Notes under the pieces: model-generated | Database searches by the model: none | Told to the model about the DNA's origin: nothing | Seen by the model: the letters and a program-made list of their open reading frames with translations, nothing else | Shown here: one piece after another, positions 40,453-49,174 of the stretch | Numbering within the stretch: position 1 is the stretch's first letter | Layout: every line of letters starts with the position of its first letter | Program-made: the position numbers and the translations under genes | Assembly (NCBI GenBank): GCA_963740605.1 | Contig: CAVUFC010000021.1 | Coordinates: 62,001-126,000 of the forward strand | DNA from: DASSUW01 sp963740605 | Lineage (GTDB): Bacteria; Actinomycetota; Thermoleophilia; Solirubrobacterales; Solirubrobacteraceae | Length of the DNA stretch: 64,000 bases | Direction: 5' to 3'

Positions 40453-42357
40453 TCATCGCACCGGCGCGACGGTGACCGTGCCCTCCGAGGGCAGGATCGC
40501 CGTGAACTCGCGGTCGAACGCACGGGTCGTCGCCACGATCCGGCCGTCGACGGCCACAGCGAGGTCGGCGCCGTCCGGCACCGCGACGTCGCCCCAGACG
40601 TAGGCGCCGCCGGAGACCGGCCGCGCGCCCGACGGCGCGGGGCGGCCGATCAGGTCTGGGCGTGGCCCGATCGCGTACGGGCCGTGGCGCAGCAGCCGGT
40701 CCTCGACCGGCTCGCGCGCCGCGCGCTTGGCCTCGATCGAGCGCAGCGGTTCGGTCAGCACGTGCACGCCCATGTGCGAGAGGTCGATCGGCGCGTCGGG
40801 ATCGACCGGGCGCTCGTCGGCGGGCATCCCGTCGGGCTTCCACGGAAGCTGCACGCCCTCCGCCTTGGCGATCGTCGGCAGCACGTCGATCGTGCGCACC
40901 GCGTTCTCGGAGATCGCACCGCGCTCCTGGCCCGGAAGCTTGACGAAGAACGGCACCGGCGCGATCGCGCCGACGTTGGCGGCGTTGGCCGGCCGGCGCG
41001 GCTGGCCGGTGGTGAACGACGCGCCGTGGTCGGCGGCGACGACGATCAGCGCACGATCGAACGTGCCGCTGGACTGCAAGGCGTCGAGCAGCCGGCCGAG
41101 CAGGCGGTCGGCGTACTGGGTCTGCAGCACGTGACGCGCGAACGACTGGTCGACCTGCCACTGCGGCCCGGTCCAGCGGTCCGTACCGAGGCCGGGGTAG
41201 CCGTGGTGGTCGACGTCGTACGTGCTCCCATCGGGCAGGTAGCGCCACGGCCCGTGCGGGAGCGTCGAGTGCACGAACAGCAGCGGCGGCTTCGATCCGG
41301 GCCGGCCGAGCGCGGCGATCGCGCGCTCGAAACCCGCGGTCGGGTCGTCGCGGGCGAGCCGGGCGAGCACGTCGCGCCGGAGGTTCGCGCCGCTCTGCAG
41401 CTCGTCGGTGTCGGCCTCGAACCCCTCCCACACGCGGTCGACTGCAGGCAGGTTCTTGCGCAGGTCGTCGGGCAGCAGCAGATGCTTCACGACGAGCCCG
41501 AGGTCGGACTCGAGCGACTCCAGACGGTCGAGCGTGTTGACCCGCGTGGCGTGGCACAGCCGCTGCGGACACAGGGCGGTGATCGGCTCGACGGCGGTCA
41601 GCCGGTGGCTGTGCTCGAACAGCGTGAACAGGTTGCGCGGGTGGTCGCGGACGGTCGGCAACTCGTTCTGCCCCGGCTGCTCGCCGGTCAGTTGCGCCGG
41701 GACCGCCGCGGCCGTGAGGTCGTTGACCGTGGTGGCGTTGCGGTACCAGGTCGCTGCGCGCGCCAGGCGGGCGAAGTTGGGGAACGGCTTCGCGTCGATC
41801 TGCCCGTCGGCGCCGACGAGCGTGCTCAGCGGCAGCTCGTCGAACACGACGTGCACGATCGGCACGGTCGACCGGCGCGGGCCCGCGATGGCGGCCTCGC
41901 TGCTCGGGAGCACCAGCGTGTGCACGGGCGAGACGACGAGGAAGAGGAGCAGCACGACGACCGGGGCGATCGCGAGCACGCTCACGAACGAGCGGACTCC
42001 CGCCACGCGCGCGTACAGCGCCGCGCCGCCCGCGCCGATCAGCAGCGCGACGGGGATCGCCAGCGCCGAACCGCCGAGCAGGTCGCCGGCGGGCGGCAGC
42101 ACGAAGGCTGCGACGAGCAGGGCGACAAAGACGAGCATCGCCCACCACCCGTAGCCGCGCAACGCCCACACGATCAGCGCACCCACCAGTGGTGGCACGA
42201 GCGTGTAGCCGAAGGCGAGGGTCAGGATGTCGCCGGCCGTGTTCCCGCGCGCGACGAAGAACTCCGCGTTGTCCTCCAGCTGGTCGAGCAGCGGCTGCGC
42301 GAACGCCAGCGCCCACAGGCCGCCGAGGTGCAGGGCGGCGCGCGGGAAACCGGTCAG
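40453..42357 (-). CDS. Membrane-embedded sulfatase-like protein, apparent CTG start
   Basis: A 634-aa protein with N-terminal membrane helices (about residues 10-160; LAFGYTLVPPLVGALIVWAL, LVFVALLVAAFVLPP, APVVVLLLFLVVSPVHTLVL). An alkaline-phosphatase/sulfatase-superfamily domain follows outside. PIVHVVFDELPLS holds the first metal Asp; TTVNDLTAAAVPAQLTG supplies the nucleophilic Thr/Ser; DRALIVVAADHGASFTTG holds the second metal site. Such enzymes move phospho-alcohol or sulfate groups on envelope glycans. No ATG/GTG/TTG precedes TM1; CTG 42357 in CTGA overlaps the methyltransferase stop. It is the third gene of the DPGTGS module. Confidence 0.82.
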   Translation of the reverse strand: MTGFPRAALHLGGLWALAFAQPLLDQLEDNAEFFVARGNTAGDILTLAFGYTLVPPLVGALIVWALRGYGWWAMLVFVALLVAAFVLPPAGDLLGGSALAIPVALLIGAGGAALYARVAGVRSFVSVLAIAPVVVLLLFLVVSPVHTLVLPSSEAAIAGPRRSTVPIVHVVFDELPLSTLVGADGQIDAKPFPNFARLARAATWYRNATTVNDLTAAAVPAQLTGEQPGQNELPTVRDHPRNLFTLFEHSHRLTAVEPITALCPQRLCHATRVNTLDRLESLESDLGLVVKHLLLPDDLRKNLPAVDRVWEGFEADTDELQSGANLRRDVLARLARDDPTAGFERAIAALGRPGSKPPLLFVHSTLPHGPWRYLPDGSTYDVDHHGYPGLGTDRWTGPQWQVDQSFARHVLQTQYADRLLGRLLDALQSSGTFDRALIVVAADHGASFTTGQPRRPANAANVGAIAPVPFFVKLPGQERGAISENAVRTIDVLPTIAKAEGVQLPWKPDGMPADERPVDPDAPIDLSHMGVHVLTEPLRSIEAKRAAREPVEDRLLRHGPYAIGPRPDLIGRPAPSGARPVSGGAYVWGDVAVPDGADLAVAVDGRIVATTRAFDREFTAILPSEGTVTVAPVR

Positions 42358-43733
42358 GGGCGTGCCTGGAAGATCGTCCTGGTCTCGGATATCGCCGCTT
42401 TTCGCTCGACGGTGAACCGCTCCTCCAGCGCGCGCTCGAACGCGGCCGTCTCGTAGTCGGGATTGCTCCCGTCGCGCTTGCCGCTGAGCAGCCTTTGCAC
42501 CATCGGGTCGCTGCGGTCGGGGAACTCGATGACGAGCGCGGTGTCGAGCTCCCGCAGCCAGTCGAGGAACTCGCGCACCGGGATGTTGCCGGTGATGCAG
42601 ACGTGGTGCGCGACGGCGAGGCAGAGCGTCAGGTCCGGCGTGCCGCGCCGCTCCAGCGAGGCGCGCTCGCGCCCTCGCCAGCCGAGGTCGGGCGACGGGT
42701 CGGTGACGCTCATCACCAGCGGCAGGATGTCCTCGCGACCGCCGAGCGACCGGTACAGCGCGTCGACCGTGGCGTGATCGGCGTCGAACGCCACGACGAG
42801 GTCGGAGGACTCGGCCGCGATCCGGGAGTAGCGGCCGTCGTTGCAGCCGACGTCCCATACCAGCCGCGAATGTCTGCGCGCCGCCGCCTCGCGCACGAAT
42901 TCGGCCTTTGCGGCGGCCGACGCGTCGTCGTACGTGTTGTCGTCGCCGTAGCCGGTCCAGGCGGTCTCGCCGGCCTTCCACTCCAGCCGCCGCACGAGCT
43001 TCTCGAGCTTGGAGAAGTTCGCTGCGAGCAGCTCTTCGTTGAAGCCCGCGCGCTTCATGTCCTGCTTGACCTGACGGCCCGCCTCGTCGGCGTGGCGCTC
43101 CTCCAGCCGCGCGTGCAGGAGGACGTTCGACATCACGCCCTTGCGGAAGCGCTCGCCGGCGAGCTGCGCGCGCGCGTCGTGCGGGGAGATCCCGTCGATC
43201 GAACCGCGCAGCGCCGCGTGGTAGGGCAGGTCCTTGTAGGCCTGCAACATCAGCGGATACAGGAACTGCATGCAGAACTGGCGGTAGCCGACCCACGGCT
43301 CGCCGGGCCGGAGGCGCTCGAACGAGCCGATGTCGATGAACACCGGCTTAGTGCCGCGCCACTGGACGTTGTACGGCGTCGCGTCCTTCAGGGCGAGCTT
43401 GGCGCGGAGCGCGCGCTGGTTGAGCTCGAGCTGGAGCAGGGCCGCGTCGCGCAGCATCGAGAACGGCCACTCGTACGGGTAGGAGACGAACGGGACGCGC
43501 TCGTGGCGCAGCGCTCCCGCCGCCTCGCCGGCCAGCAGGTCGGGTAGGCCGTCGAGCTCAGCCGGTTCGGTGGCGACGACCAGGCGCTCGCGCTGGAGCT
43601 CGGGCCAGAGCGTGGACGTGTGCAGCGCCTCCCAGTCCTGGAGTCCGGTCGCGCTCAACACACGGAATAGACCGTCCGGCGTGGTGACGACGCGACTCTC
43701 GTGGTCGCGGAACGAGCCGGGATCGGCGCTCAG
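42354..43733 (-). CDS. NoeA-like class I SAM methyltransferase, apparent CTG start
   Basis: A 459-aa protein. Residues 1-220 are a family-specific domain (RHERVPFVSYPYEWPFSMLR, then LKDATPYNVQWRGTKPVFID, GEPWVGYRQFCMQFLYPLML). The C-terminal part has a Rossmann methyltransferase: LVWDVGCNDGRYSRIAAES (motif I), VVAFDADHATVDALY and LCLAVAHHVCI. The combination matches NoeA-related nodulation-type methyltransferases. Usual starts are missing; CTG 43733 overlaps the microprotein stop (CTGA). Its stop overlaps the sulfatase start likewise. Substrate unknown, perhaps a surface glycan. Confidence 0.82.
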   Translation of the reverse strand: MSADPGSFRDHESRVVTTPDGLFRVLSATGLQDWEALHTSTLWPELQRERLVVATEPAELDGLPDLLAGEAAGALRHERVPFVSYPYEWPFSMLRDAALLQLELNQRALRAKLALKDATPYNVQWRGTKPVFIDIGSFERLRPGEPWVGYRQFCMQFLYPLMLQAYKDLPYHAALRGSIDGISPHDARAQLAGERFRKGVMSNVLLHARLEERHADEAGRQVKQDMKRAGFNEELLAANFSKLEKLVRRLEWKAGETAWTGYGDDNTYDDASAAAKAEFVREAAARRHSRLVWDVGCNDGRYSRIAAESSDLVVAFDADHATVDALYRSLGGREDILPLVMSVTDPSPDLGWRGRERASLERRGTPDLTLCLAVAHHVCITGNIPVREFLDWLRELDTALVIEFPDRSDPMVQRLLSGKRDGSNPDYETAAFERALEERFTVERKAAISETRTIFQARP

Positions 43734-43888
43734 GATTCGTGTTCCGGCTCGGGCTCGGGTTTGCGGATCCGCAAGAACACCAACAGCCGGCGCCAGTAGA
43801 ACTTGGCCGTGACGGCGATCGCGGCGAGTCCCCCCACCACGAGCTGGACGAGCATGCTCCCCGTACCGGGATCCAGGTAGCCGAACAC
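43730..43888 (-). CDS. DPGTGS microprotein (52 aa), one membrane helix
   Basis: A 52-aa protein that most gene callers would miss: FGYLDPGTGSMLVQLVVGGL, then a transmembrane helix continuing AAIAVTAKFYWRR, and a charged tail with KPEPEPEHES. The N-terminal YLDPGTGSM is a signature I recall from small membrane proteins placed beside methyltransferase and sulfatase genes. Start GTG 43888 has TACGCT nine nt upstream and no ribosome site. Its stop lies in CTGA with the methyltransferase start. It may recruit or regulate the membrane enzyme; that is inference. Confidence 0.75.
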   Translation of the reverse strand: MFGYLDPGTGSMLVQLVVGGLAAIAVTAKFYWRRLLVFLRIRKPEPEPEHES

Positions 43889-43920
43889 GGCGCGGTGAGC
43901 GTACACAAGTTGGTAACGAG

Positions 43921-44499
43921 TTAGTCACACGGCACGTTCACGTAGCCGGACCGGAACGGCTCGGCTTCGTGTGTGTGCTCGTCGTACGCGTGCCGCCAGA
44001 CGCAGCCGGTGTCGTTGGTCAGCAAGTGGATCGAGACCGACTGCTCGTCCGAGGTGGTCCGGACCCGGTGGATGTCGTCGCGTGGCGGGAGCAGCGCGTA
44101 GAAGTCGCCGGGGACGAGCCCCCGCTGCTCCTTGAGGTCGACACCCGCGTCGTAGATCTCCTCGTCCTGGGTGCCGCGGTAGAGGCCGACGAGGCCCCAG
44201 GCGAGGTGGTCGTGGATCGGCGTCGCGGAGCCGGACGGGACGATCAGCGCGAACAGCGTCAGCGACCGGTCCTCGGCACGGAACAGCAGCCACTGGCCGA
44301 TGCCGCCACCCATGCCGCTGTCCGGGTTGGGCTGCTGGAAGCGCTCCGGCAGCCAATCGGGATCGTCGAGTAGGGCGCCGAAGCGCGGGCGGATCGCGTC
44401 GCACGCCGCGGCGGGAGAGTCCGCCGCGGCGATGGCGTCGCGCACGTCGGCGATGAACTCGCGTACGACCAGCGTGTCGAGCAGGTACTCGTCGCTCAT
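43921..44499 (-). CDS. Cysteine-dioxygenase-like cupin protein
   Basis: A 192-aa protein of the cysteine dioxygenase/predicted metal-dependent double-stranded beta-helix type. The metal motif is in SATPIHDHLAWGLVGLYRGT, with the third His expected in DIHRVRTTSDEQSVSIHLL. Related enzymes oxidise thiols such as cysteine or mercaptopropionate using Fe(II). The Cys-Tyr crosslink pair cannot be assigned. The ATG at 44499 is 24 bp from the divergent HD-GYP/LuxR gene, with overlapping -10-like hexamers. The DPGTGS microprotein follows after 32 bp. Confidence 0.82.
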   Translation of the reverse strand: MSDEYLLDTLVVREFIADVRDAIAAADSPAAACDAIRPRFGALLDDPDWLPERFQQPNPDSGMGGGIGQWLLFRAEDRSLTLFALIVPSGSATPIHDHLAWGLVGLYRGTQDEEIYDAGVDLKEQRGLVPGDFYALLPPRDDIHRVRTTSDEQSVSIHLLTNDTGCVWRHAYDEHTHEAEPFRSGYVNVPCD

Positions 44500-44507
44500 G
44501 TCCGGCA

Positions 44508-44517
44508 ACGGTATCGT
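44508..44517. promoter_or_regulatory. Overlapping divergent -10-like hexamers
   Basis: TATCGT on the plus strand (44512-44517) ends 6 nt before GTG 44524; TACCGT on the minus strand (44508-44513) ends 8 nt before the cupin ATG. Both transcripts would be nearly leaderless and mutually exclusive. Confidence 0.45.
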
Positions 44518-44523
44518 CGGGCC

Positions 44524-46035
44524 GTGCCGGGGCCCGACCTTCGTCTGGCCGAGATCGTCGCCGCACTCTCGCTGGCGACCGACCTCGGGATGGGCCAGCC
44601 GCTGCAGCATGCGCTACGCACCTGCCTGATCGCGACGCGCCTTGCCGAGGCGGCGGGGCTGGCGCCGGCCGACCGCCCGGTCGTCTACTACACCGGGCTC
44701 CTGCGCTACCTCGGCTGTACCGCTGACGCCCGGTTGATGAGCGCCTTCGCCGGCGACGAGATCGCGGCGCGGGAAGCGTTCGCTACGGTCGACCCCGGGA
44801 GCGTCCGCGACCAGCTCGGCTGGATGGTGCGGCACGCCGGGGCCGGGGAGCGCCTGCCGCGACGCGCCGCGATGCTCGCGCGCGGCCTCTCGCAGGGCCC
44901 GCGCGAGATCTACGCCACGAGCTGCGAGGTCGCACGCCGGCTGGCCGAGCGCCTCGGGCTGCCGGGAGACGTGCAGCGCGCGCTGGTGGAGGCGTTTGAG
45001 CGCTGGGACGGCAAGGGCTTCCCGGCCGGCCTGTCCGGCGAGCGGATCTGCGCGGGATCACGGGTCGTCGCGATCGCGCGCGACGCCGAGGTGTTCCACC
45101 GGATCGGCGGCGTGGATGCGGCGGTCGAGGTCGTCCGCGCACGCGCCGGCGCGGCGTACGACCCGGCCCTCGCGGCCGTCTTCTGCCGCGCCGCGGCCGA
45201 GCTCACGGCCACGTCCGAGGCCGTCTGGGACGCCGCCCTCGCGGCCGAGCCGCCGCCGCGCCGGCGCCTCACGGACGACGGGCTGGACGCGACCTGCCGG
45301 GCGATCGCCGACTTCGCCGACATCAAATCGCCGTGGACGCTCGGGCATTCGACCGGCGTGGCCGAACTGGCCGAGGCGGCCGCCTGGCGGCTCGGGCTCG
45401 ACGCCGTGCTGGTGCGGCGGGCCGCCCTCGTCCACGACCTCGGGCGCGTCGGTGTGCCGAACAGCGTCTGGGACCGCCCGGGCCCGCTCACCGCCGACGA
45501 GCGCGAGCGCGTGCGACTGCATCCGTACCTCACCGAGCGCGTGCTGGCGCACGCCCCGGCGCTGGCGTCGCTCGCCGCGATCGCCGGGCTCCATCACGAA
45601 CGACTCGACGGCTCCGGCTACCACCGTGGCTGCGGCGCGACGTCGCTGCCCGCCGGCGCCCGCGTGCTCGCCGCCGCCGACGTCTACCACGCCCTGACGG
45701 AGGCCCGACCGCACCGGCCGCCACGTTCCGACGCGGCCGACACGGTCAAGGACGAGGTGCGCGCCGGGAGACTGGACGGCGACGCCGCCGAGGCCGTACT
45801 CGCTGCGGCGGGGGAACGCGGACGCGTCGAGCGGCCCCGCCCGGCGGGACTGACCGACCGCGAAGCCGAGGTCCTGCGGCTGCTCGCGCGCGGGAACACG
45901 AACCGCGCGATCGCGCGCGAGCTGGCGATCTCGGTGAAGACCGCCGGCCACCACGTCGAGCACATCTACGAGAAGACCGGCTGCTCGACGCGGGCCGCCG
46001 CGTCGCTGTTCGCCGCCGAGCACGACCTCCTGTGA
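44524..46035 (+). CDS. HD-GYP-domain LuxR-type regulator
   Basis: A 503-aa protein with two tandem HD-type halves and a C-terminal LuxR helix-turn-helix. The first half (residues 20-190) has lost the metal-binding His-Asp (GLLRYLGC where LLHDLG is usual) but keeps WDGKGFPAGLSGERI. The second (270-420) is intact: RAALVHDLGRVGVPNSVWDR, RLHPYLTERVL and HHERLDGSGYHRG, and so could hydrolyse a cyclic dinucleotide or other phosphoester. The LuxR part is LTDREAEVLRLLARGNTNRA, then ELAISVKTAGHHVEHIYEKT. GTG 44524 is 6 nt after TATCGT. The next gene is probably its target. Confidence 0.87.
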   Translation: MPGPDLRLAEIVAALSLATDLGMGQPLQHALRTCLIATRLAEAAGLAPADRPVVYYTGLLRYLGCTADARLMSAFAGDEIAAREAFATVDPGSVRDQLGWMVRHAGAGERLPRRAAMLARGLSQGPREIYATSCEVARRLAERLGLPGDVQRALVEAFERWDGKGFPAGLSGERICAGSRVVAIARDAEVFHRIGGVDAAVEVVRARAGAAYDPALAAVFCRAAAELTATSEAVWDAALAAEPPPRRRLTDDGLDATCRAIADFADIKSPWTLGHSTGVAELAEAAAWRLGLDAVLVRRAALVHDLGRVGVPNSVWDRPGPLTADERERVRLHPYLTERVLAHAPALASLAAIAGLHHERLDGSGYHRGCGATSLPAGARVLAAADVYHALTEARPHRPPRSDAADTVKDEVRAGRLDGDAAEAVLAAAGERGRVERPRPAGLTDREAEVLRLLARGNTNRAIARELAISVKTAGHHVEHIYEKTGCSTRAAASLFAAEHDLL

Positions 46036-46080
46036 TGGGGAAGGTGCCCCATTCCCGGCGGCCCGCCGGGGATCTAGCGT
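46035..46080 (+). promoter_or_regulatory. Putative LuxR box and promoter of the hydrolase gene
   Basis: An 18-bp inverted repeat ATGGGG-AAGGTG-CCCCAT (46035-46052) lies just upstream of a weak -35 and TAGCGT (46075-46080), 7 nt before ATG 46088. Its centre is about 44 bp upstream of the probable start site, the classic class II activator position. A second short stem CCCGGCG/CGCCGGG (46054-46070) follows. Confidence 0.45.
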
Positions 46081-46087
46081 CGGCGGT

Positions 46088-46912
46088 ATGAACATCAACG
46101 ATCTGCACATCCACGTTGAGGAATCCGGCGACGGGGAGCCGGTCGTGTTCGTGCACGGCTCCTGGAGCGACCACCACGCCTGGGACGCGCTCGTCGGCGA
46201 GCTACCCGAGGGGCGGCGGCTCGTGCGCTACGACCGCCGCGGCCACGGCGGCAGCGAATGTCCGCCCGGCCAGGGCTACGTCGCCGAGGACGTCGCCGAC
46301 CTGGCGGCACTGATCGAGGAGCTCGGTGCGGGTGCGGCACACCTCGTCGGTAACTCGCTCGGCGCCCATATCGCGCTCCGGACAGCGACCGACCGCCCCG
46401 ATCTCGTTCGCTCGCTCGCGCTACACGAGCCATCGTCCTGGGAGATCGCGCGCGACGAAGACGCCGTGGCGGCACTCGTCGCCGGCATCCAGCCAGTGCT
46501 CGAGCGCCTCGCTGCCGGCGAGTGGGAGGACGGGGCGCGGCGGTTCGCCGAGCAGATCTTCGGCCCGGGCACGTGGGACACCGTCATCCCTACCGAGATC
46601 AAGCGCACGATGATCGCCAACGGTCCGACCTTCCTGGACGAGCAGCGCGACGCCGACGCCGTGTGGCTCGACGCCGACGCTCTGGCGGACGTCACGGCCC
46701 CGACGCTGCTCTCGACCGGCGGCCGCAGCGATCCCGCCTTCGCGGTGGTAGCCGACCGGCTGGCGGCACGGCTGCCCGACGTCGAACGCCTGACCCTGCC
46801 CGAGGCCGGGCACGTCCCGCACAGGACGCACCCGGCCGAGTACGTGGCGCTGTTGACGGAGTTCTGGGCCGGGGCTCAGGCGCTGCCCGCGCGCGCGTCG
46901 ATCAGCTCCTGA
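46088..46912 (+). CDS. Alpha/beta hydrolase (likely target of the LuxR regulator)
   Basis: A 274-aa alpha/beta-fold serine hydrolase: FVHGSWSDHHAWDALVGELP, YDRRGHGGSECPPG, nucleophile Ser90 in GNSLG, and a late EAGHVPHRTHP His. Some homologues are annotated as peroxidases/esterases without proof. It starts 52 bp after the HD-GYP/LuxR gene, and the intergenic stretch carries an activator-like box, suggesting dedicated control. Its last 37 nt overlap the convergent catalase gene. Confidence 0.87.
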   Translation: MNINDLHIHVEESGDGEPVVFVHGSWSDHHAWDALVGELPEGRRLVRYDRRGHGGSECPPGQGYVAEDVADLAALIEELGAGAAHLVGNSLGAHIALRTATDRPDLVRSLALHEPSSWEIARDEDAVAALVAGIQPVLERLAAGEWEDGARRFAEQIFGPGTWDTVIPTEIKRTMIANGPTFLDEQRDADAVWLDADALADVTAPTLLSTGGRSDPAFAVVADRLAARLPDVERLTLPEAGHVPHRTHPAEYVALLTEFWAGAQALPARASISS

Positions 46913-48408
46913 GCCCGCCGCATGTCCTCGCCACCGGGCGTGGCGCCGTTCGTGAGGCCGAGGCCCTCGGCGACGCGCCGGCCGACCTGCTCGTCGACGC
47001 GCGTCCAGTAGGCGACGACGCGCAGCTGCATCTGCGGCGTGACGTCATCGGACGCGTGACCGACGATGTTCGACACCAGCGCTTCGCGCTCGGCGTCGCC
47101 CATCACCTCGCGGATCAGCGTGCCGGGCTGGCCGAAGTCGTCGTCGGCCGAGTGCTTCTCGTAGGCGGTGCGTCCGAGCTCGCCCGCCTCGACGTCCCAT
47201 CCGAGGTCCGCAGCGCGGGCCGGGTCGGCAGCCGGGCCGCCGTACGAGTTCGGCGCGTACACCGGCTGATCGCCCGCGTGGCGGTAGGTCATCGCCCCGT
47301 CCTTGTTGTACGAGTGCACGGGGCACTGCGGGCGGTTGACCGGGAGCTGCTCGTAGTTCGGGCCGATCCGGTGCAGGTGCGTGTCGTGGTAGCTGAAGAT
47401 GCGCGCCATCAGCATCCGGTCCGGCGACAGGCCGGTGCCGGGCACGAGGTTGGACGGGTTGAAGCCGGCCTGCTCGACCTCGGCGAAGAAGTTGGCTGGG
47501 TTGCGGTCGAGCACCATCCGCCCGACCTCGATCAGCGGGTAGTCGCTCTGGGGCCAGACCTTCGTCAGGTCGAACGGGTTGAAGCGGTAGTCGGCGGCGT
47601 CGGCGAACGGCATCACCTGCACGCAGAAGCGCCACTCGGGCGCGTTGCCGGCCTCGATCGCGCGGTGCAGGTCGCGCCGATGGTGGTCGCCGTCCTCGCC
47701 GGCCATCCGTGCCGCCTCGTCCTCGGTGAACGTCTCGATGCCCTGGACCGTCTTGACGTGGTACTTGACCCAGAAGCGCTCGCCGGCCGCGTTGATCCAC
47801 GAATAGGTGTGGCTGGAGAAGCCGTGCATGTGCCGCCAGCTCGCCGGGATGCCACGCTCGGACATCAGGATCGTGACCTGGTGGGCGCTCTCGGGCGACA
47901 GCGTCCAGAAGTCCCACTGCATGTCGTTGGAGCGCAGGCCGGTGTCCGGCAGCCGCTTCTGCGAATGGATGAAGTCCTGGAACTTCGACGGGTCGCGGAC
48001 GAAGAAGACCGGCGTGTTGTTGCCGACCATGTCGAAGTTGCCTTCCTCGGTGTAGAACTTCAGCGCGAACCCGCGCGGGTCGCGGACCGTGTCCGGGAAC
48101 CCCTGCTCGCCGGCGACCGTCGAGAAGCGCGCGAACATGTCGGTGCGCTTGCCGACCTGCGAGAGGAACGCTGCCTTCGTGAACTGCGTGACGTCGTTGG
48201 TCACCTCGAAGAAGCCGTGCGCGCCGCCGCCCTTGGCGTGGACGACGCGCTCAGGCACGCGTTCACGGTTGAAGTGCTGCATCTTCTGCACGACGTAGTG
48301 GTCGTGCAGCGCGATCGGACCGGCCGGGCCGACGGTCAGTGAGTGCTCGTCGCTCGGCGCGGGGACGCCGGAGTCCGTGGTCGTCCTGGGGCGATCGGGC
48401 GTGCTCAT
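46876..48408 (-). CDS. katA: Monofunctional haem catalase
   Basis: Decomposes hydrogen peroxide; 510 aa, typical of small-subunit clade 3-like catalases. The distal His is in RVVHAKGGGAHGFFEV, the distal Asn in DMVGNNTPVFFVRDP, and the proximal haem Tyr in MLMARIFSYHDTHLHRIG. The NADPH-site region (HRRDLHRAIEAGNAPEW) is present. The ATG at 48408 is chosen because AAGGAGA lies 6 nt upstream. Its 3' end overlaps the convergent hydrolase by 37 nt. No peroxide-responsive regulator is adjacent. Confidence 0.96.
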   Translation of the reverse strand: MSTPDRPRTTTDSGVPAPSDEHSLTVGPAGPIALHDHYVVQKMQHFNRERVPERVVHAKGGGAHGFFEVTNDVTQFTKAAFLSQVGKRTDMFARFSTVAGEQGFPDTVRDPRGFALKFYTEEGNFDMVGNNTPVFFVRDPSKFQDFIHSQKRLPDTGLRSNDMQWDFWTLSPESAHQVTILMSERGIPASWRHMHGFSSHTYSWINAAGERFWVKYHVKTVQGIETFTEDEAARMAGEDGDHHRRDLHRAIEAGNAPEWRFCVQVMPFADAADYRFNPFDLTKVWPQSDYPLIEVGRMVLDRNPANFFAEVEQAGFNPSNLVPGTGLSPDRMLMARIFSYHDTHLHRIGPNYEQLPVNRPQCPVHSYNKDGAMTYRHAGDQPVYAPNSYGGPAADPARAADLGWDVEAGELGRTAYEKHSADDDFGQPGTLIREVMGDAEREALVSNIVGHASDDVTPQMQLRVVAYWTRVDEQVGRRVAEGLGLTNGATPGGEDMRRAQELIDARAGSA

Positions 48409-48508
48409 GGAATCTCCTTGGGGCGGGGAGCCGTACGGCATCTCCCTACCCGATCGCTGCGGGATACGTCATACCTGTCGCCTGCGGGTCAGACAGGCGA
48501 CATCGAGC

Positions 48509-49174
48509 TCACGCCGCGCCCTCGCCCGCCCGCACCAACCCGGACTCGTACGAGAAGACGACCGCCTGGATGCGATCGCGCAGCGCAAGCTTGGACAGCA
48601 CGTGCCCGACATGCGTCTTGGCCGTGTGCTCGCTGACGACCAGTGCGGCGGCGATCTCCGCGTTCGAGAGCCCGCCGGCGACCAGCCTCAGCACCTCGAG
48701 CTCGCGGGCGGTCAGCTCCTCGAGCGCGGCGGCCAGGTCCGCGCGCGGGCGCGGCAGCGCGGCGAAGTGCTCGATCACGCGGCGCGCGACCGAGGGCGCG
48801 AGCAGCGCGTCGCCGGCCGCGACGACACGGACGGCCTCGATCAGCTTCTCGGCGGGGTCGTCCTTGAGCAGGAAGCCGCTGGCGCCCGCGCGCAGCGCTT
48901 CGTAGACGTACTCGTTGAGGTCGAATGTCGTGAGGATGAGGATCCGCGTCGGGGTGTCCTCGCCCACCAGCCGGCGCGTCGCCTCGAGACCGTCGACCAC
49001 CGGCATGCGGATGTCCATCAGCGCGACGTCCGGACGGTAGCGCCGGACCGCCGCGACGGCCTGCTCGCCGTCGCCGGCCTCGGCCACCACCTCCATCCCG
49101 GCCTCGCCGTCGATCAGCAGCCGGAAGCCGCGGCGCACCATCGCCTGGTCGTCGGCGACCGCGACGCGGATCAC
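48509..49174 (-). CDS. NarL/LuxR-type response regulator
   Basis: A 221-aa response regulator. The receiver has the acidic pocket DD (residues 8-9), phospho-acceptor Asp54 in LMDIRMP, and Lys in GFLLKDD. The LuxR HTH is LTARELEVLRLVAGGLSNAE, then ALVVSEHTAKTHVGHVLSKL. GTG 49174 overlaps the stop of the sensor kinase gene (GTGA). Its likely binding sites are the repeated ATCGCCC/GGGCGAT half-sites upstream of the kinase and the divergent membrane-protein gene. Confidence 0.93.
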   Translation of the reverse strand: MIRVAVADDQAMVRRGFRLLIDGEAGMEVVAEAGDGEQAVAAVRRYRPDVALMDIRMPVVDGLEATRRLVGEDTPTRILILTTFDLNEYVYEALRAGASGFLLKDDPAEKLIEAVRVVAAGDALLAPSVARRVIEHFAALPRPRADLAAALEELTARELEVLRLVAGGLSNAEIAAALVVSEHTAKTHVGHVLSKLALRDRIQAVVFSYESGLVRAGEGAA

